Source: Desulfocicer sp963675955 (GTDB lineage Bacteria > Desulfobacterota > Desulfobacteria > Desulfobacterales > Desulfobacteraceae). Taken from it: a stretch of 64,000 nt of DNA. The notes below the pieces were generated by a model, which saw only the letters and a list, made by a program, of their open reading frames with translations, searched no databases and had not been told where the DNA came from. The translations under genes were made by a program, and so were the position numbers. Below, piece by piece: positions 35,708 through 44,441 of this stretch (the first letter of the stretch is position 1; the number at the start of each line of letters is the position of its first letter). The DNA lies in the NCBI GenBank assembly GCA_963675955.2, contig CAXXVR010000002.1:248001-312000 (forward strand), given 5' to 3'.

Positions 35708-36888
35708 AAGTAAGATTTTTTTCAGGTATCATTGCAGTGGTTCTTATCGGCCTTTGCTGTTTTTGGATTGCAGACCACAACTCCATGGCCCAGGCCCGGA
35801 TTGAAAATTCCAAAGCCACCCCTGCCCCCCCGCCTGTGGAGGTAAATATTTACACTGTGAAAGCAGAAGATCTGGTGTTTACCAGGGATTTGCCTGGTCG
35901 GACATCCGCCTTTCAGGTTGCAGAGATTCGGCCCCAGGTTACCGGGATTATTCTCAAGCGTCTTTTCACCGAGGGAAGTTACGTTGAAAAAGGGCAGCAG
36001 TTGTACCAGATTGACCCGGCCACCTATAAGGCCGCATATGATTCTGCAGCAGCCGGCCTCACCGAAGCCCGGGCAGATCTTAAAGCCGTGGAGCCCAAGG
36101 CAAAACGGTATGCAAAACTGGTTAAAATGGGCGGGGTCAGCCAGCAAGAATATGATGATGCCGTGGCCCGACTTGCCCAGGCCCGGGCAGGGGTTGCCGT
36201 TGCCAAGGCCAATCTGGCAACTGCCAAAATCAACCTGGATTACACAAAGGTGTTTGCTCCCATCTCCGGACAGATCGGCAGATCCTCTGTCACCAAAGGT
36301 GCCCTGGTTACGGCCAACCAGACAACGGCCCTTGCCACCGTTCAAAATCTCAACCAGATTTACGTGGATGTGAATCAGTCCAGTGGGGAACTCATGAAAC
36401 TGCGACGTCAGATGAAATACCGGGACAGGAATCCCGAGGCAATGCTGATTCTGGACAATGAAATCCAGCCCTTCACCGTTAAGGGGACAATCATGTTTTC
36501 TGATGTAACTGTGGACCCGGGTACGGGCATGGTTCAACTTCGTATTCTGTTTCCTAATCCAGACAGAGAACTTTTGCCGGGGCTTTTTGTCAGGGCCAGG
36601 GTGGAACAGGCCCGCCAGGACAGTGCCATAACCATTCCCCAACAGTCTGTGGTCAGAAATGCCGACGGTTCCACTTTTGTGTGGGCCGTTGATGCCGACA
36701 ATACGGTACGAACCCGAAATGTCACCCTCTCAAAGGCCATTGGCGATAAATGGCTGGTCACCACAGGACTTACGCCGGGCGACCGGATTGTCACAGCAGG
36801 ATTGCAGAAAATTCGTCCCATGGCAAAGGTTACCCCTGTGGAAACCAACCCTCCAATGGTTGATGCGCTTAAAAAAGCTGAAGTTTAA
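35704..36888 (+). CDS. RND efflux membrane-fusion (periplasmic adaptor) protein
   Basis: A 394-residue AcrA/MexA-type adaptor linking the inner-membrane pump to the outer-membrane channel. An N-terminal membrane segment (IIAVVLIGLCCFWIA) anchors it; the lipoyl-like domain has VTGIILKRLFTEGSYVEKGQ, a helical hairpin follows, and the C-terminal half contains GLFVRARVEQ and TAGLQKIRPMAKVTPV. It overlaps the repressor stop by four bases, with GGAGAA as ribosome site. Confidence 0.94.
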   Translation: MKVRFFSGIIAVVLIGLCCFWIADHNSMAQARIENSKATPAPPPVEVNIYTVKAEDLVFTRDLPGRTSAFQVAEIRPQVTGIILKRLFTEGSYVEKGQQLYQIDPATYKAAYDSAAAGLTEARADLKAVEPKAKRYAKLVKMGGVSQQEYDDAVARLAQARAGVAVAKANLATAKINLDYTKVFAPISGQIGRSSVTKGALVTANQTTALATVQNLNQIYVDVNQSSGELMKLRRQMKYRDRNPEAMLILDNEIQPFTVKGTIMFSDVTVDPGTGMVQLRILFPNPDRELLPGLFVRARVEQARQDSAITIPQQSVVRNADGSTFVWAVDADNTVRTRNVTLSKAIGDKWLVTTGLTPGDRIVTAGLQKIRPMAKVTPVETNPPMVDALKKAEV

Positions 36889-36990
36889 TTTTTTACTGCA
36901 ATCCATTGTAGTTAAAATTTCCATGGGCCAGCTTTTTACAGGCCCATCAACCTTTGAAAGGTTAATCATAGTTAATAACAGGAAAAAAGA

Positions 36991-39900
36991 ATGTCCAGGT
37001 TTTTTATAGAAAGGCCCATCTTTGCATGGGTGATTGCCATCGTCATCATGCTGGCCGGACTATTTGCCGTACTGACCTTGCCGGTGGAACAGTACCCTAA
37101 AATTGCCCCTCCCAGCATCAGCATCACCACCGCCTATCCCGGTGCATCGGCCCAGGTAGTGGAAAACAGCGTTACCCAGGTGATTGAACAGAACTTGACC
37201 GGAATTGATTACCTAAGATATTTCTCCTCTGCCAGCGACTCCAGCGGCCAGTTGAGCATTACCCTTACCTTTGAGCCCGAGGCAGATCCGGATATTGCCC
37301 AGGTGCAGGTCCAGAACAAGGTTCAGACCATCATGAGCCTGCTTCCCCAGGAGGTCCAGACCCAAGGAGTTACGGTGAGAAAAGCCTCCAAAAGTTTTTT
37401 GCTGGTGGCTGGAATTTATTCTGAAGATGGCCGGATGAGCGGCAATGATATTTCCGATTATATCAAATCCAATCTGGCTGAAACCATCAGTCGGGTCCAG
37501 GGCGTTGGAGATCTGAACGTGTTCGGCGAGCAGCATGCCATGCGGATCTGGCTCAACCCGGAAAAGCTCCACGCCTTAAGCCTCATGCCTTCGGATATAA
37601 AGGCGGCCATCAAGGCCAGAAATGTGGACGTCACCGCGGGCCAGCTGGGGGGCTCTCCCTCCGTTGTCGGCCAGCAGCTCAACGCCTCCATCTCAGTCCA
37701 GTCCAAGCTGAGCACGGTTGAAGATTTTGAAAATATCCTGATCAAGGTGAACAAAGACGGCTCCCAGGTTCGATTAAGGGATCTGGCCCGGGTGGAACTG
37801 GGGGTTCAATCCTATAACCGCATTGCCAGGTACAAGGGCATGGAGGCCTCGGCCATGGCCGTCAGCCTCTCCACCGGGGCCAATGCCCTGGATACAGCCC
37901 AGCGGGTCAAGGATAAGATCAAGGAGCTGTCTGCCTTCATGCCCCAAGGCCTGAAAGTATCCTATCCCTACGATACCACCCCCTTTGTCAAGCTTTCCAT
38001 TGAAGAGGTGGTAAAAACCCTGATTGAGGCAGTCTTCCTGGTTTTCTTTGTCATGTACCTGTTTTTACAGAACTTCAGGGCCACTCTGATTCCCACCATT
38101 GCCGTTCCCGTGGTGCTCCTTGGCACCTTTGGGGTGTTGTCTGCCTTTGGGTTCAGCATCAATGTGCTTACCATGTTTGCCATGGTTCTTGCCATCGGCC
38201 TTCTGGTGGACGACGCCATTGTGGTGGTGGAAAACGTGGAACGGGTCATGGGAGAAACCGGTCTGTCCCCCAAAGAGGCGACTCGGCAGTCCATGTCCCA
38301 GATCACCGGTGCCCTTGTGGGCATTGCCATGGTTCTGTCCGCCGTGTTTATTCCCATGGCATTTTTCAGCGGAGCCACCGGTGCCATCTACCGCCAGTTT
38401 TCCATTACCATTGTGTCTGCCATGGCCCTGTCCGTTATCGTGGCCCTGGTGTTGACCCCTGCTCTGTGCAGTACCCTTCTCAAACCGGTGGAAAAGGGTC
38501 ATCACCAGGGCAAAAGTGGATTTTTTGGCTGGTTCAACAAAAGCTTTGATGCCGGAAAGTCCGTCTACCGCAAGAGTGTGGGATACACCGCATCCAGAGG
38601 GTTCAGGTTCTTCATTGTTTATCTTCTCATTGTGGTCGGGCTGGTGTACATGTTCAGGGAGTTGCCCACCTCATTTCTGCCCGATGAAGACCAGGGTACC
38701 ATGATGTTGATGGTCTCTGCTCCTCCGGGGGCCACCATGGAACGAACCCTGGAGAGTATTAAACAGGTGGAGAATTATTTTCTTAATGAGGAGGCAGAAA
38801 ATGTTGAGGGGCTGTTTACGGTAACGGGATTCAGTTTTGCCGGAAATGGTCAGAATGTGGGGCTGGGATTTGTTCAGTTAAAGGACTGGGAAGAGCGCCA
38901 CCGCCCCGACCAGAAATCTACCGCCATTGCCCAGCGGGCCATGAAAAATCTGTATGGTATCAAGGATGCCATGGTGTATGCCTTTATTCCCCCGCCCATC
39001 AATGAACTGGGAAATGCCACCGGATTTGATTTTCAGCTCGTGGACCGGGCCGGAGTGGGGCACGACACCCTGGTTGCGGCCAGGAACCAGATGCTGGGTA
39101 TGGCCTCCCAGAACCCTGAACTCGTTGGGGTCCGGCCAAATGGGTTGTCCGATGTTCCCCAGTATAAACTCGATATTGACTATGAAAAAGCCGAAGCCCT
39201 GGGAATCTCCACCTCGAATATTATTTCTGTCCTGTCCACTGCCTGGGGTTCATCCTATGTCAATGACTTTATGGACAAGGGCCGGGTAAAAAAGGTTTAC
39301 ATGCAGGGGGATGCACAGTTCAGAATGCTACCGGAAGATGTAAATAACTGGTATGTCAGAAATTTAAACGGGGAAATGGTCCCCTTCTCCTCATTTGCCA
39401 CAGCAAGGTGGAGCTATGGCTCTCCTAAACTGGAACGCTACAACGGCAGTGCTTCCCAGGAAATACTGGGTGCACCTGCCCCCGGGGTCAGCTCGGGTGA
39501 GGCCATGAAGATCATAGAGGATATTGCACAAAAACTGCCCACGGGGATCGGGCTTGAGTGGACCGGCATCTCCTATGAAGAGCGGACAGCAGGATCCCAG
39601 ACAACGCTTTTGTACGCCATTTCCCTTCTTTTTGTGTTCCTCTGTCTTGCGGCCCTTTATGAGAGCTGGACTATCCCCCTGGCGGTGATGCTGGTGGTGC
39701 CCTTGGGGGTTATAGGATCTGTGGGGGCAACCCTCTGGGCCGGACTTTCCAATGATGTTTATTTTCAGATTGCCCTCCTGACTACCATTGGGCTTGCTGC
39801 AAAAAATGCCATTCTCATCGTGGAGTTTGCCAAGGATCTCCATGAAAAGGGGGCGGATCTTATCACCGCGGCCATGGTTGCCTCGGAGCAGCGTCTGCGG

Positions 39901-40134
39901 CCCATTCTCATGACCTCCTTTGCGTTTATCCTGGGGGTTACCCCCCTTGCCGTGGCCGACGGTGCCGGTTCTGCCAGCCAGAATGCCATTGGCATTGGGG
40001 TGATCGGTGGAATGCTTGCGGCCACATCCCTTGCCCTTATCTTTGTTCCCCTCTTCTTCGTGATTCTGGAGAGGATGACCGAAAACCGAAAAAAGGCCGG
40101 ACAGGTCCCTAAAGAGGTCAGTTATGTCCAATAA
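36991..40134 (+). CDS. RND multidrug efflux transporter, HAE1 (AcrB/MexB) type
   Basis: A 1047-residue proton-driven drug exporter of the inner membrane. It begins MSRFFIERPIFAWVIAIVIM, typical of AcrB; the proton-relay aspartates are in LLVDDAIVVVENV (about residue 405), and a second set of membrane helices follows two large periplasmic loops. The long gap to the adaptor gene (102 bp) has no extra gene. The channel gene overlaps its end by 11 bases. Confidence 0.96.
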   Translation: MSRFFIERPIFAWVIAIVIMLAGLFAVLTLPVEQYPKIAPPSISITTAYPGASAQVVENSVTQVIEQNLTGIDYLRYFSSASDSSGQLSITLTFEPEADPDIAQVQVQNKVQTIMSLLPQEVQTQGVTVRKASKSFLLVAGIYSEDGRMSGNDISDYIKSNLAETISRVQGVGDLNVFGEQHAMRIWLNPEKLHALSLMPSDIKAAIKARNVDVTAGQLGGSPSVVGQQLNASISVQSKLSTVEDFENILIKVNKDGSQVRLRDLARVELGVQSYNRIARYKGMEASAMAVSLSTGANALDTAQRVKDKIKELSAFMPQGLKVSYPYDTTPFVKLSIEEVVKTLIEAVFLVFFVMYLFLQNFRATLIPTIAVPVVLLGTFGVLSAFGFSINVLTMFAMVLAIGLLVDDAIVVVENVERVMGETGLSPKEATRQSMSQITGALVGIAMVLSAVFIPMAFFSGATGAIYRQFSITIVSAMALSVIVALVLTPALCSTLLKPVEKGHHQGKSGFFGWFNKSFDAGKSVYRKSVGYTASRGFRFFIVYLLIVVGLVYMFRELPTSFLPDEDQGTMMLMVSAPPGATMERTLESIKQVENYFLNEEAENVEGLFTVTGFSFAGNGQNVGLGFVQLKDWEERHRPDQKSTAIAQRAMKNLYGIKDAMVYAFIPPPINELGNATGFDFQLVDRAGVGHDTLVAARNQMLGMASQNPELVGVRPNGLSDVPQYKLDIDYEKAEALGISTSNIISVLSTAWGSSYVNDFMDKGRVKKVYMQGDAQFRMLPEDVNNWYVRNLNGEMVPFSSFATARWSYGSPKLERYNGSASQEILGAPAPGVSSGEAMKIIEDIAQKLPTGIGLEWTGISYEERTAGSQTTLLYAISLLFVFLCLAALYESWTIPLAVMLVVPLGVIGSVGATLWAGLSNDVYFQIALLTTIGLAAKNAILIVEFAKDLHEKGADLITAAMVASEQRLRPILMTSFAFILGVTPLAVADGAGSASQNAIGIGVIGGMLAATSLALIFVPLFFVILERMTENRKKAGQVPKEVSYVQ

Positions 40135-41566
40135 AAATATGCGGGCGGCCATCATGGCCGTCTTGATGATGATGACAGCCGGGTGCGCCATGGTACCGAA
40201 ATACAGACAACCCGCCCTGCCGGTGGCTGATAGCTGGCCCATGGAAATGCCGGGCCAGCCCGGAGCGGGGAGCGCCGGGGAACCTATCACCCGTATCACC
40301 CCCCCGGTTGCGGACATCGCCTGGAAGTCCTATTTTGAATCACCTGCTTTAAGGGAGTTGATTTCAAGGGCCCTGAACCATAACAGGGACTTGAAAATAG
40401 CCCTGCTGACCATTGAACAGGCCAGGGCTGCATACCGTATCACCCGGTCTGACAGCCTGCCCGTGGTCTCCGGGGGAACCTCCTTTACCCGCCAGGGGGT
40501 GCCTGAAGATGTCAGTTCCACGGGCAGCTCTTATGTTAGCTCCACCCTTGGGGTCAATGTGGGGCTCACCGCCTATGAACTGGATTTTTTCGGCCGGGTA
40601 AAAAGCCTGAACAAGGAGGCCCTTGAAACCTACCTGGCCACAGAGGAAGCTGCCGTTAACGTGCGCATTGCCCTGATTGCTTCCATGGCAGATGCTTATC
40701 TGAATTGTCTTGCCAACAGGAAACTGCTTGATCTTGCACAGGATACCTTCAAGGCCCAGGAAGAAACCTATGCCGTCATCAAGGGCAGATACGAAGTGGG
40801 ATCTGCCTCACAGCTGGATCTGGCCCAGGCCGCCACATCCGTTGAAAGTGCAAAGGTTTCCATTGCCCGGTACAAGAGGCTGGTGGCCCAGGCCGTCAAT
40901 GCGGTAACGCTTTTGGCCGGTACCTCGGTGGTCGATATTCTGGACAGCGGCGATACCATTGACACTTTGAAATTCATGGAAAAACTTCCCATTGATCTGC
41001 CCTCTATGGTGCTTTTGAAGCGTCCTGATATCATGGCGGCAGAACACCGTTTAAAGGCGGCAAATGCAGATATCGGGGCAGCCCGGGCTGCACTGTATCC
41101 CCGTATCACTCTCACCGGTGCGATGGGGCTTGCTAGCGATGATCTGTCTTCTTTGCTGGGGTCGGGGGCTGCCTATGCATGGAACTTTGCCCCCTCGTTG
41201 TCCATCCCCATTTTCAACCGGGAGGGACTCAAGGCAAACCTTGAAAAGGCCTCGGTGAATGAAAAAATCGCTGCTGCCGAATATGAAGCTGCGGTTCAGG
41301 CGGCATTTAAAGAAGTGGCCGATCAATTGGCCGCAAGAAAGACCTATGGGGATCAGATGACGGCCCAGAATGCCCTGGTGGATGAAACCCGGAAAACCTA
41401 TATTCTTTCCCGGGCCAGGTACCAGAACGGGATTGACGATTTCTTGTCGGTGCTGGACTCCCAACGATCTCTTTTTGCCGCCGAGCAGTCAGCCATTACG
41501 GTGCGTCAATCTTACCTTAGTAATCTTGTTCATCTGTATAAGGTGCTTGGGGGTGGGCAGATTTAA
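40124..41566 (+). CDS. Outer-membrane efflux channel lipoprotein, OprM/NodT type
   Basis: A 480-residue TolC-like channel that completes the tripartite pump. The signal peptide ends in the lipobox TAGC (cysteine about residue 21). The helical-barrel repeats include DLKIALLTIEQARAAYRI and its partner motif ANADIGAARAALYPRITL. The decayed near-identical copy is at 27505-28728. The last gene of the tetR-adaptor-pump-channel operon. Confidence 0.94.
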   Translation: MSNKNMRAAIMAVLMMMTAGCAMVPKYRQPALPVADSWPMEMPGQPGAGSAGEPITRITPPVADIAWKSYFESPALRELISRALNHNRDLKIALLTIEQARAAYRITRSDSLPVVSGGTSFTRQGVPEDVSSTGSSYVSSTLGVNVGLTAYELDFFGRVKSLNKEALETYLATEEAAVNVRIALIASMADAYLNCLANRKLLDLAQDTFKAQEETYAVIKGRYEVGSASQLDLAQAATSVESAKVSIARYKRLVAQAVNAVTLLAGTSVVDILDSGDTIDTLKFMEKLPIDLPSMVLLKRPDIMAAEHRLKAANADIGAARAALYPRITLTGAMGLASDDLSSLLGSGAAYAWNFAPSLSIPIFNREGLKANLEKASVNEKIAAAEYEAAVQAAFKEVADQLAARKTYGDQMTAQNALVDETRKTYILSRARYQNGIDDFLSVLDSQRSLFAAEQSAITVRQSYLSNLVHLYKVLGGGQI

Positions 41567-41653
41567 CTTCAGGAATTTTGTGATCAAGACGGGCAGGCAC
41601 CCCTGATGGTTCCTTTTTTTGTACTTATAATCATGACAGAGTTCTGGTTCACA

Positions 41654-41770
41654 TTAAGATATTCTTTCAACTTTAATGTTAAGGGTCTGTGCAATTCGTT
41701 TGGCCATTTCAGGTGTAAGACGGCGTTTTCCCCGTTTTTCTGACGGATTCCAATCATAGTCACTTATCAT
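41654..41770 (-). pseudogene. HTH (antitoxin-like) gene, C-terminal fragment
   Basis: The frame reads MISDYDWNPSEKRGKRRL then TPEMAKRIAQTLNIKVERIS, the end of a Cro/C1-type antitoxin. The helix-turn-helix is missing here but present in the fragment at 28729-28842. From 41774 the sequence is shared with the decayed block. The rest of 41567-41937 holds no gene. Confidence 0.5.
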
Positions 41771-41937
41771 ACTTTTCCCAAGGTTGAAAAATTGTGCCAA
41801 CTTTTTTGCACCGGACCATCAGAATCAGATGATGCAATTATTGTCTGATCCTGAAAAAGCCGCTGGTTTTGCACGGGTGGTGTTCGATTTGGTGAATCAG
41901 ACATTTTGATCGATTGATATATTCGAATGGTTTGACC

Positions 41938-42525
41938 TCAAGAGGGTTTACCAAGGAGCCTGTCAAATATAAATTCAATATTGTTTTTGACAGGCTCATA
42001 GCTTTTATGAACCTGCATCATCATAATCGCCCCTTCCCATGAATTCTGAATAAAGGCTGCAAGTCCTTCAGGGTCAATTTCAGGATCAATTTCTCCACAA
42101 TTTTGAGCTTCACGAATCATTCTGGCGTAAAGGGTTTGCCACATATCAAAGGCATTTCGTATGGCCGCGCCCATGTCAGGGCTGTGGTTCAAGACTTCAT
42201 GGCTTAATTTGGCAACAAGACACCCGCTTCCGAAGGTTTGTTCCGGATAAAATTCGAGGCATGAGGTAAAGCTTGCCTTTAATCTTTCCAGAGGCGTTTT
42301 TGATCTGTCTTCAAGGAAAATTTGAATGGTTGCTGCATGCTCATGGGCAAAGGCATCAATCACTGCAATCCCGAAATCTTCTTTTGATTTGAAATAATAA
42401 TAGAAGGACCCCTTGGGAACACCCACAGAATCAAGAATCTCTTTAATCCCCACAGAGTGATAGCTTTTTTTCAGCATGGCCTCCATACCGGCCCGGATCA
42501 GTTTCTGCTTAGTATCTTTTTTCAT
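41938..42525 (-). CDS. TetR-family repressor of the nitroreductase operon
   Basis: A 195-residue TetR protein. The helix-turn-helix is VGIKEILDSVGVPKGSFYYYF, characteristic of the YcdC/NemR-like group that senses electrophiles. ATG 42525 was chosen because translation from the earlier in-frame start would cover the operator. It faces away from the nitroreductase operon. Operators of form ATAGAC-N5-GTCTAT are found both ten bases before its start and before the nitroreductase, so it likely controls both. Confidence 0.88.
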   Translation of the reverse strand: MKKDTKQKLIRAGMEAMLKKSYHSVGIKEILDSVGVPKGSFYYYFKSKEDFGIAVIDAFAHEHAATIQIFLEDRSKTPLERLKASFTSCLEFYPEQTFGSGCLVAKLSHEVLNHSPDMGAAIRNAFDMWQTLYARMIREAQNCGEIDPEIDPEGLAAFIQNSWEGAIMMMQVHKSYEPVKNNIEFIFDRLLGKPS

Positions 42526-42534
42526 AATGATGAT

Positions 42535-42553
42535 TATAGACCTGTCGTCTATA
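42535..42553. promoter_or_regulatory. TetR operator, copy 1
   Basis: TATAGACCTGTCGTCTATA is a perfect 7-bp inverted repeat with a five-base centre, ten bases upstream of the tetR start. The same half-sites recur before the nitroreductase gene. This indicates autoregulation. Confidence 0.7.
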
Positions 42554-42645
42554 TATTTCAAGTCGTCAAACAAATTATCTGTTTCATTGCCAGTGATTTA
42601 TCCACAATTTTTTGTTTTTATTTTTAATAACGGTCAAGAAATATA

Positions 42646-42804
42646 GGGTCGTAGACGCGGAGCCAAATGGTATTATACCGCCGCCCTCCCGATGGACAAT
42701 GGGCCCGGACCGGAACTGTAGACAGCTCAATTGTCCGGTTCCTATTGCCCATCGGGGGGGCGGCTCTGCTGAGGTTGCCTTGGAGTCTGCCTTTTCATAT
42801 AAAA
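42646..42804 (+). repeat. Interspersed palindromic repeat, family B, copy 3
   Basis: Runs from GGGTCGTAGACGCGG to TTTTCATATAAAA, nearly a mirror of copy 2 at 32643-32799. It lies between the divergent tetR and nitroreductase genes, outside the operators. Confidence 0.8.
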
Positions 42805-42892
42805 TATCTGAAATATTTTAAACATACGTCTTCTATTCCCATTTTTTATGCTGAAATAGCTTGAACCCCAATGATCCGGCAGATAAAAAATG

Positions 42893-42921
42893 TTGACAAG
42901 TGTAGTCAATCGGTCTATTTT
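42893..42921 (+). promoter_or_regulatory. Nitroreductase promoter overlapping a TetR half-conserved operator
   Basis: TTGACA (42893-42898), 17 bases, TATTTT (42916-42921). Between the boxes lies TAGTCAATCGGTCTATT, which differs by one base from the full operator further down. Binding there would block RNA polymerase. Confidence 0.55.
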
Positions 42922-42977
42922 TAATCGCAATTATGACGGGATATTGATTTGAAGCTCAATTAAATAGCAATATTTAT

Positions 42978-42996
42978 AATAGACAATCGGTCTATT
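42978..42996. promoter_or_regulatory. TetR operator, copy 2
   Basis: AATAGACAATCGGTCTATT is an inverted repeat with the same ATAGAC / GTCTAT half-sites and five-base centre as the operator at 42535. It lies 21 bases before the nitroreductase start, in its leader. Confidence 0.7.
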
Positions 42997-43017
42997 AAAC
43001 AATTAAGAGGAGAACCC

Positions 43018-43566
43018 ATGACGAATTTTATAGATACTTTAAAAGACAGAAGAAGTATAAGAAGGTACAAGTCAGAGAATCTTTCCGAGGATCACTTGAA
43101 TCAGCTGCTTGAAGCCGTGCAATGCTCACAGTCCTGGGCAAATAGCCAGGTATGGGAACTGATTGTTATTAAAGATCCTGGAGTGAAGTCTAAGATAAGA
43201 GAAACCGTTCCAGGGAAGAACCCTTCATTTGCAGCCGTTGAAAAAGCACCTGTTCTTTTTGCGCTGTGTGGAAAAACAAAAACATCGGGCTATTTTGACG
43301 GAGAACCCGGTTCCAGGCTTGGCGACTGGATGATGTATGATCTTGGGCTTGCAACGCAGAACCTATGCAATGCCGCCCATTCACTTGGGCTTGGCACAGT
43401 TGTTGTGGGCTGGTTTGATCACGCCAAGGCGGCACAAATCCTTAAGGTACCGGAAGGGTATGAACTTGTCTGCTTAATTCCTGCGGGTTATCCTGATCAC
43501 AAGGGAAGTTCTCCGGAAAGAAGGCAAATAAGTGATTTTACCCATGAAAATTATTTCAGCAAATAA
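43018..43566 (+). CDS. Nitroreductase-family flavoprotein
   Basis: A 182-residue FMN-dependent nitroreductase. FIDTLKDRRSIRRYK at the N-terminus is the family FMN-binding start; the centre has DLGLATQNLCNAAHSLGLGT and the end YELVCLIPAGYP. Such enzymes reduce quinones or nitro compounds. AGAGGAGA is the ribosome site. It forms an operon with the monooxygenase 12 bases downstream, probably repressed by the divergent TetR protein; the pair would detoxify electrophiles such as quinones. Confidence 0.92.
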   Translation: MTNFIDTLKDRRSIRRYKSENLSEDHLNQLLEAVQCSQSWANSQVWELIVIKDPGVKSKIRETVPGKNPSFAAVEKAPVLFALCGKTKTSGYFDGEPGSRLGDWMMYDLGLATQNLCNAAHSLGLGTVVVGWFDHAKAAQILKVPEGYELVCLIPAGYPDHKGSSPERRQISDFTHENYFSK

Positions 43567-43578
43567 AGGAGAGAAAAA

Positions 43579-43869
43579 ATGGCTAAATTAACCATCGTCG
43601 CAAATATCATCACCAAAGCTGACAAGATTGATCTGGTAAAGGCGGAGCTTGAAAAACTGATTGATATCACCCGGGCTGAAGAGGGGTGTATCAATTATGA
43701 TCTGCATCAGGATAATGAAAACCCGGCTCACTTTCTGTTCTATGAAAACTGGGAATCCCGTGAATTATGGCAGAGCCACATGGCCAATGAACACCTGGCG
43801 GCCTATTTGGCTGCAACGGAAGGTGCTGTTGAGAGCTTTACCGTGAATGAGATGAGCAAAATAGTATAA
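43579..43869 (+). CDS. ABM-domain (YgiN-like) monooxygenase
   Basis: A 96-residue dimeric alpha/beta-barrel protein of the antibiotic biosynthesis monooxygenase/quinol monooxygenase type. It has IVANIITKADKIDLVKAEL, the motif GCINYDLHQDNEN and FYENWESRELWQSH. The ribosome site is AAAGGAGAG. Family members act on quinols without cofactor. A truncated copy is at 29623-29874. Confidence 0.9.
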   Translation: MAKLTIVANIITKADKIDLVKAELEKLIDITRAEEGCINYDLHQDNENPAHFLFYENWESRELWQSHMANEHLAAYLAATEGAVESFTVNEMSKIV

Positions 43870-44217
43870 GAGAGACCATACAAAAGTAATTTTGTATGCA
43901 CACAAATCATTTGCCCAGATGGATAAGTCAGACCGTATTCGGGCGCGTTATTAGCATGCCTGTCTTCGATTTGTTTCAAATGACTTTCTGACCAACACAT
44001 CCCTGCGGGGGCGATTTGCAATTCCAGCAAAAACTATTCAATGGCATCAAGAATCATTGCCGATGCCATTGATAAAAAATGCTAAAGCGACATAACCTTG
44101 ACAATTTATCAAAAAAACATGCTAAATATGTGCCTTACTGGACATAATCCTTATGTGCTTCATTGGAAATTTTTTTTGACGGTGGCACGGTATCAGGTCT
44201 GTATTTATGGGTAGTAC
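43870..44217. other. Gene-free stretch with an 11-bp-stem hairpin
   Basis: No convincing gene. At 44038-44072 TCAATGGCATC and its exact complement form a hairpin; on the - strand it is followed by a short T-rich run, on the + strand by As, so it is not a good terminator for the monooxygenase gene. Confidence 0.4.
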
Positions 44218-44348
44218 GTAAATATTCGCCCAGCATCCCATTCCCACCTTTTTGGGTCTGCTCACATAGCATTGGTATGCTAAGCGACCCCAAACAGGCG
44301 AATATGGGATACTGGCCAAACATTTACATTAGCAAACCGAATATTTAC
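44218..44348. repeat. Family A repeat, copy 3
   Basis: A 131-bp copy with intact ends. It marks the right limit of the block shared with the decayed copy, whose own right end is a half element of this same family. Confidence 0.85.
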
Positions 44349-44364
44349 ATTGCAACTCATAAAA

Positions 44365-44378
44365 TTGATCTATGTCAA
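44365..44378. promoter_or_regulatory. Fnr/Crp-type site upstream of the MetF-like gene
   Basis: TTGATCTATGTCAA followed by TGA. Sites of this form also lie at 47341, 54392, 54559 and 62443, before other transcription units in this region. The regulator at 46546 is the obvious candidate. Confidence 0.55.
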
Positions 44379-44441
44379 TGACATTCGTGTGGATTCTAAT
44401 TTAAGTTGCTTTACAAATCATTTTCTTAATGGAGGGAAAAA

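Noticed and set aside
38065..38505. 146-codon histidine/glycine-rich frame opposite the RND pump
   Set aside because: Its composition comes from the membrane-helix codons of the real gene on the other strand.
43803..44030. 75-codon - strand frame after the monooxygenase gene
   Set aside because: It overlaps the end of a real gene and shows no family pattern or ribosome site.
44038..44072. Terminator of the nitroreductase operon
   Set aside because: The stem is perfect but As, not Ts, follow on the + strand.
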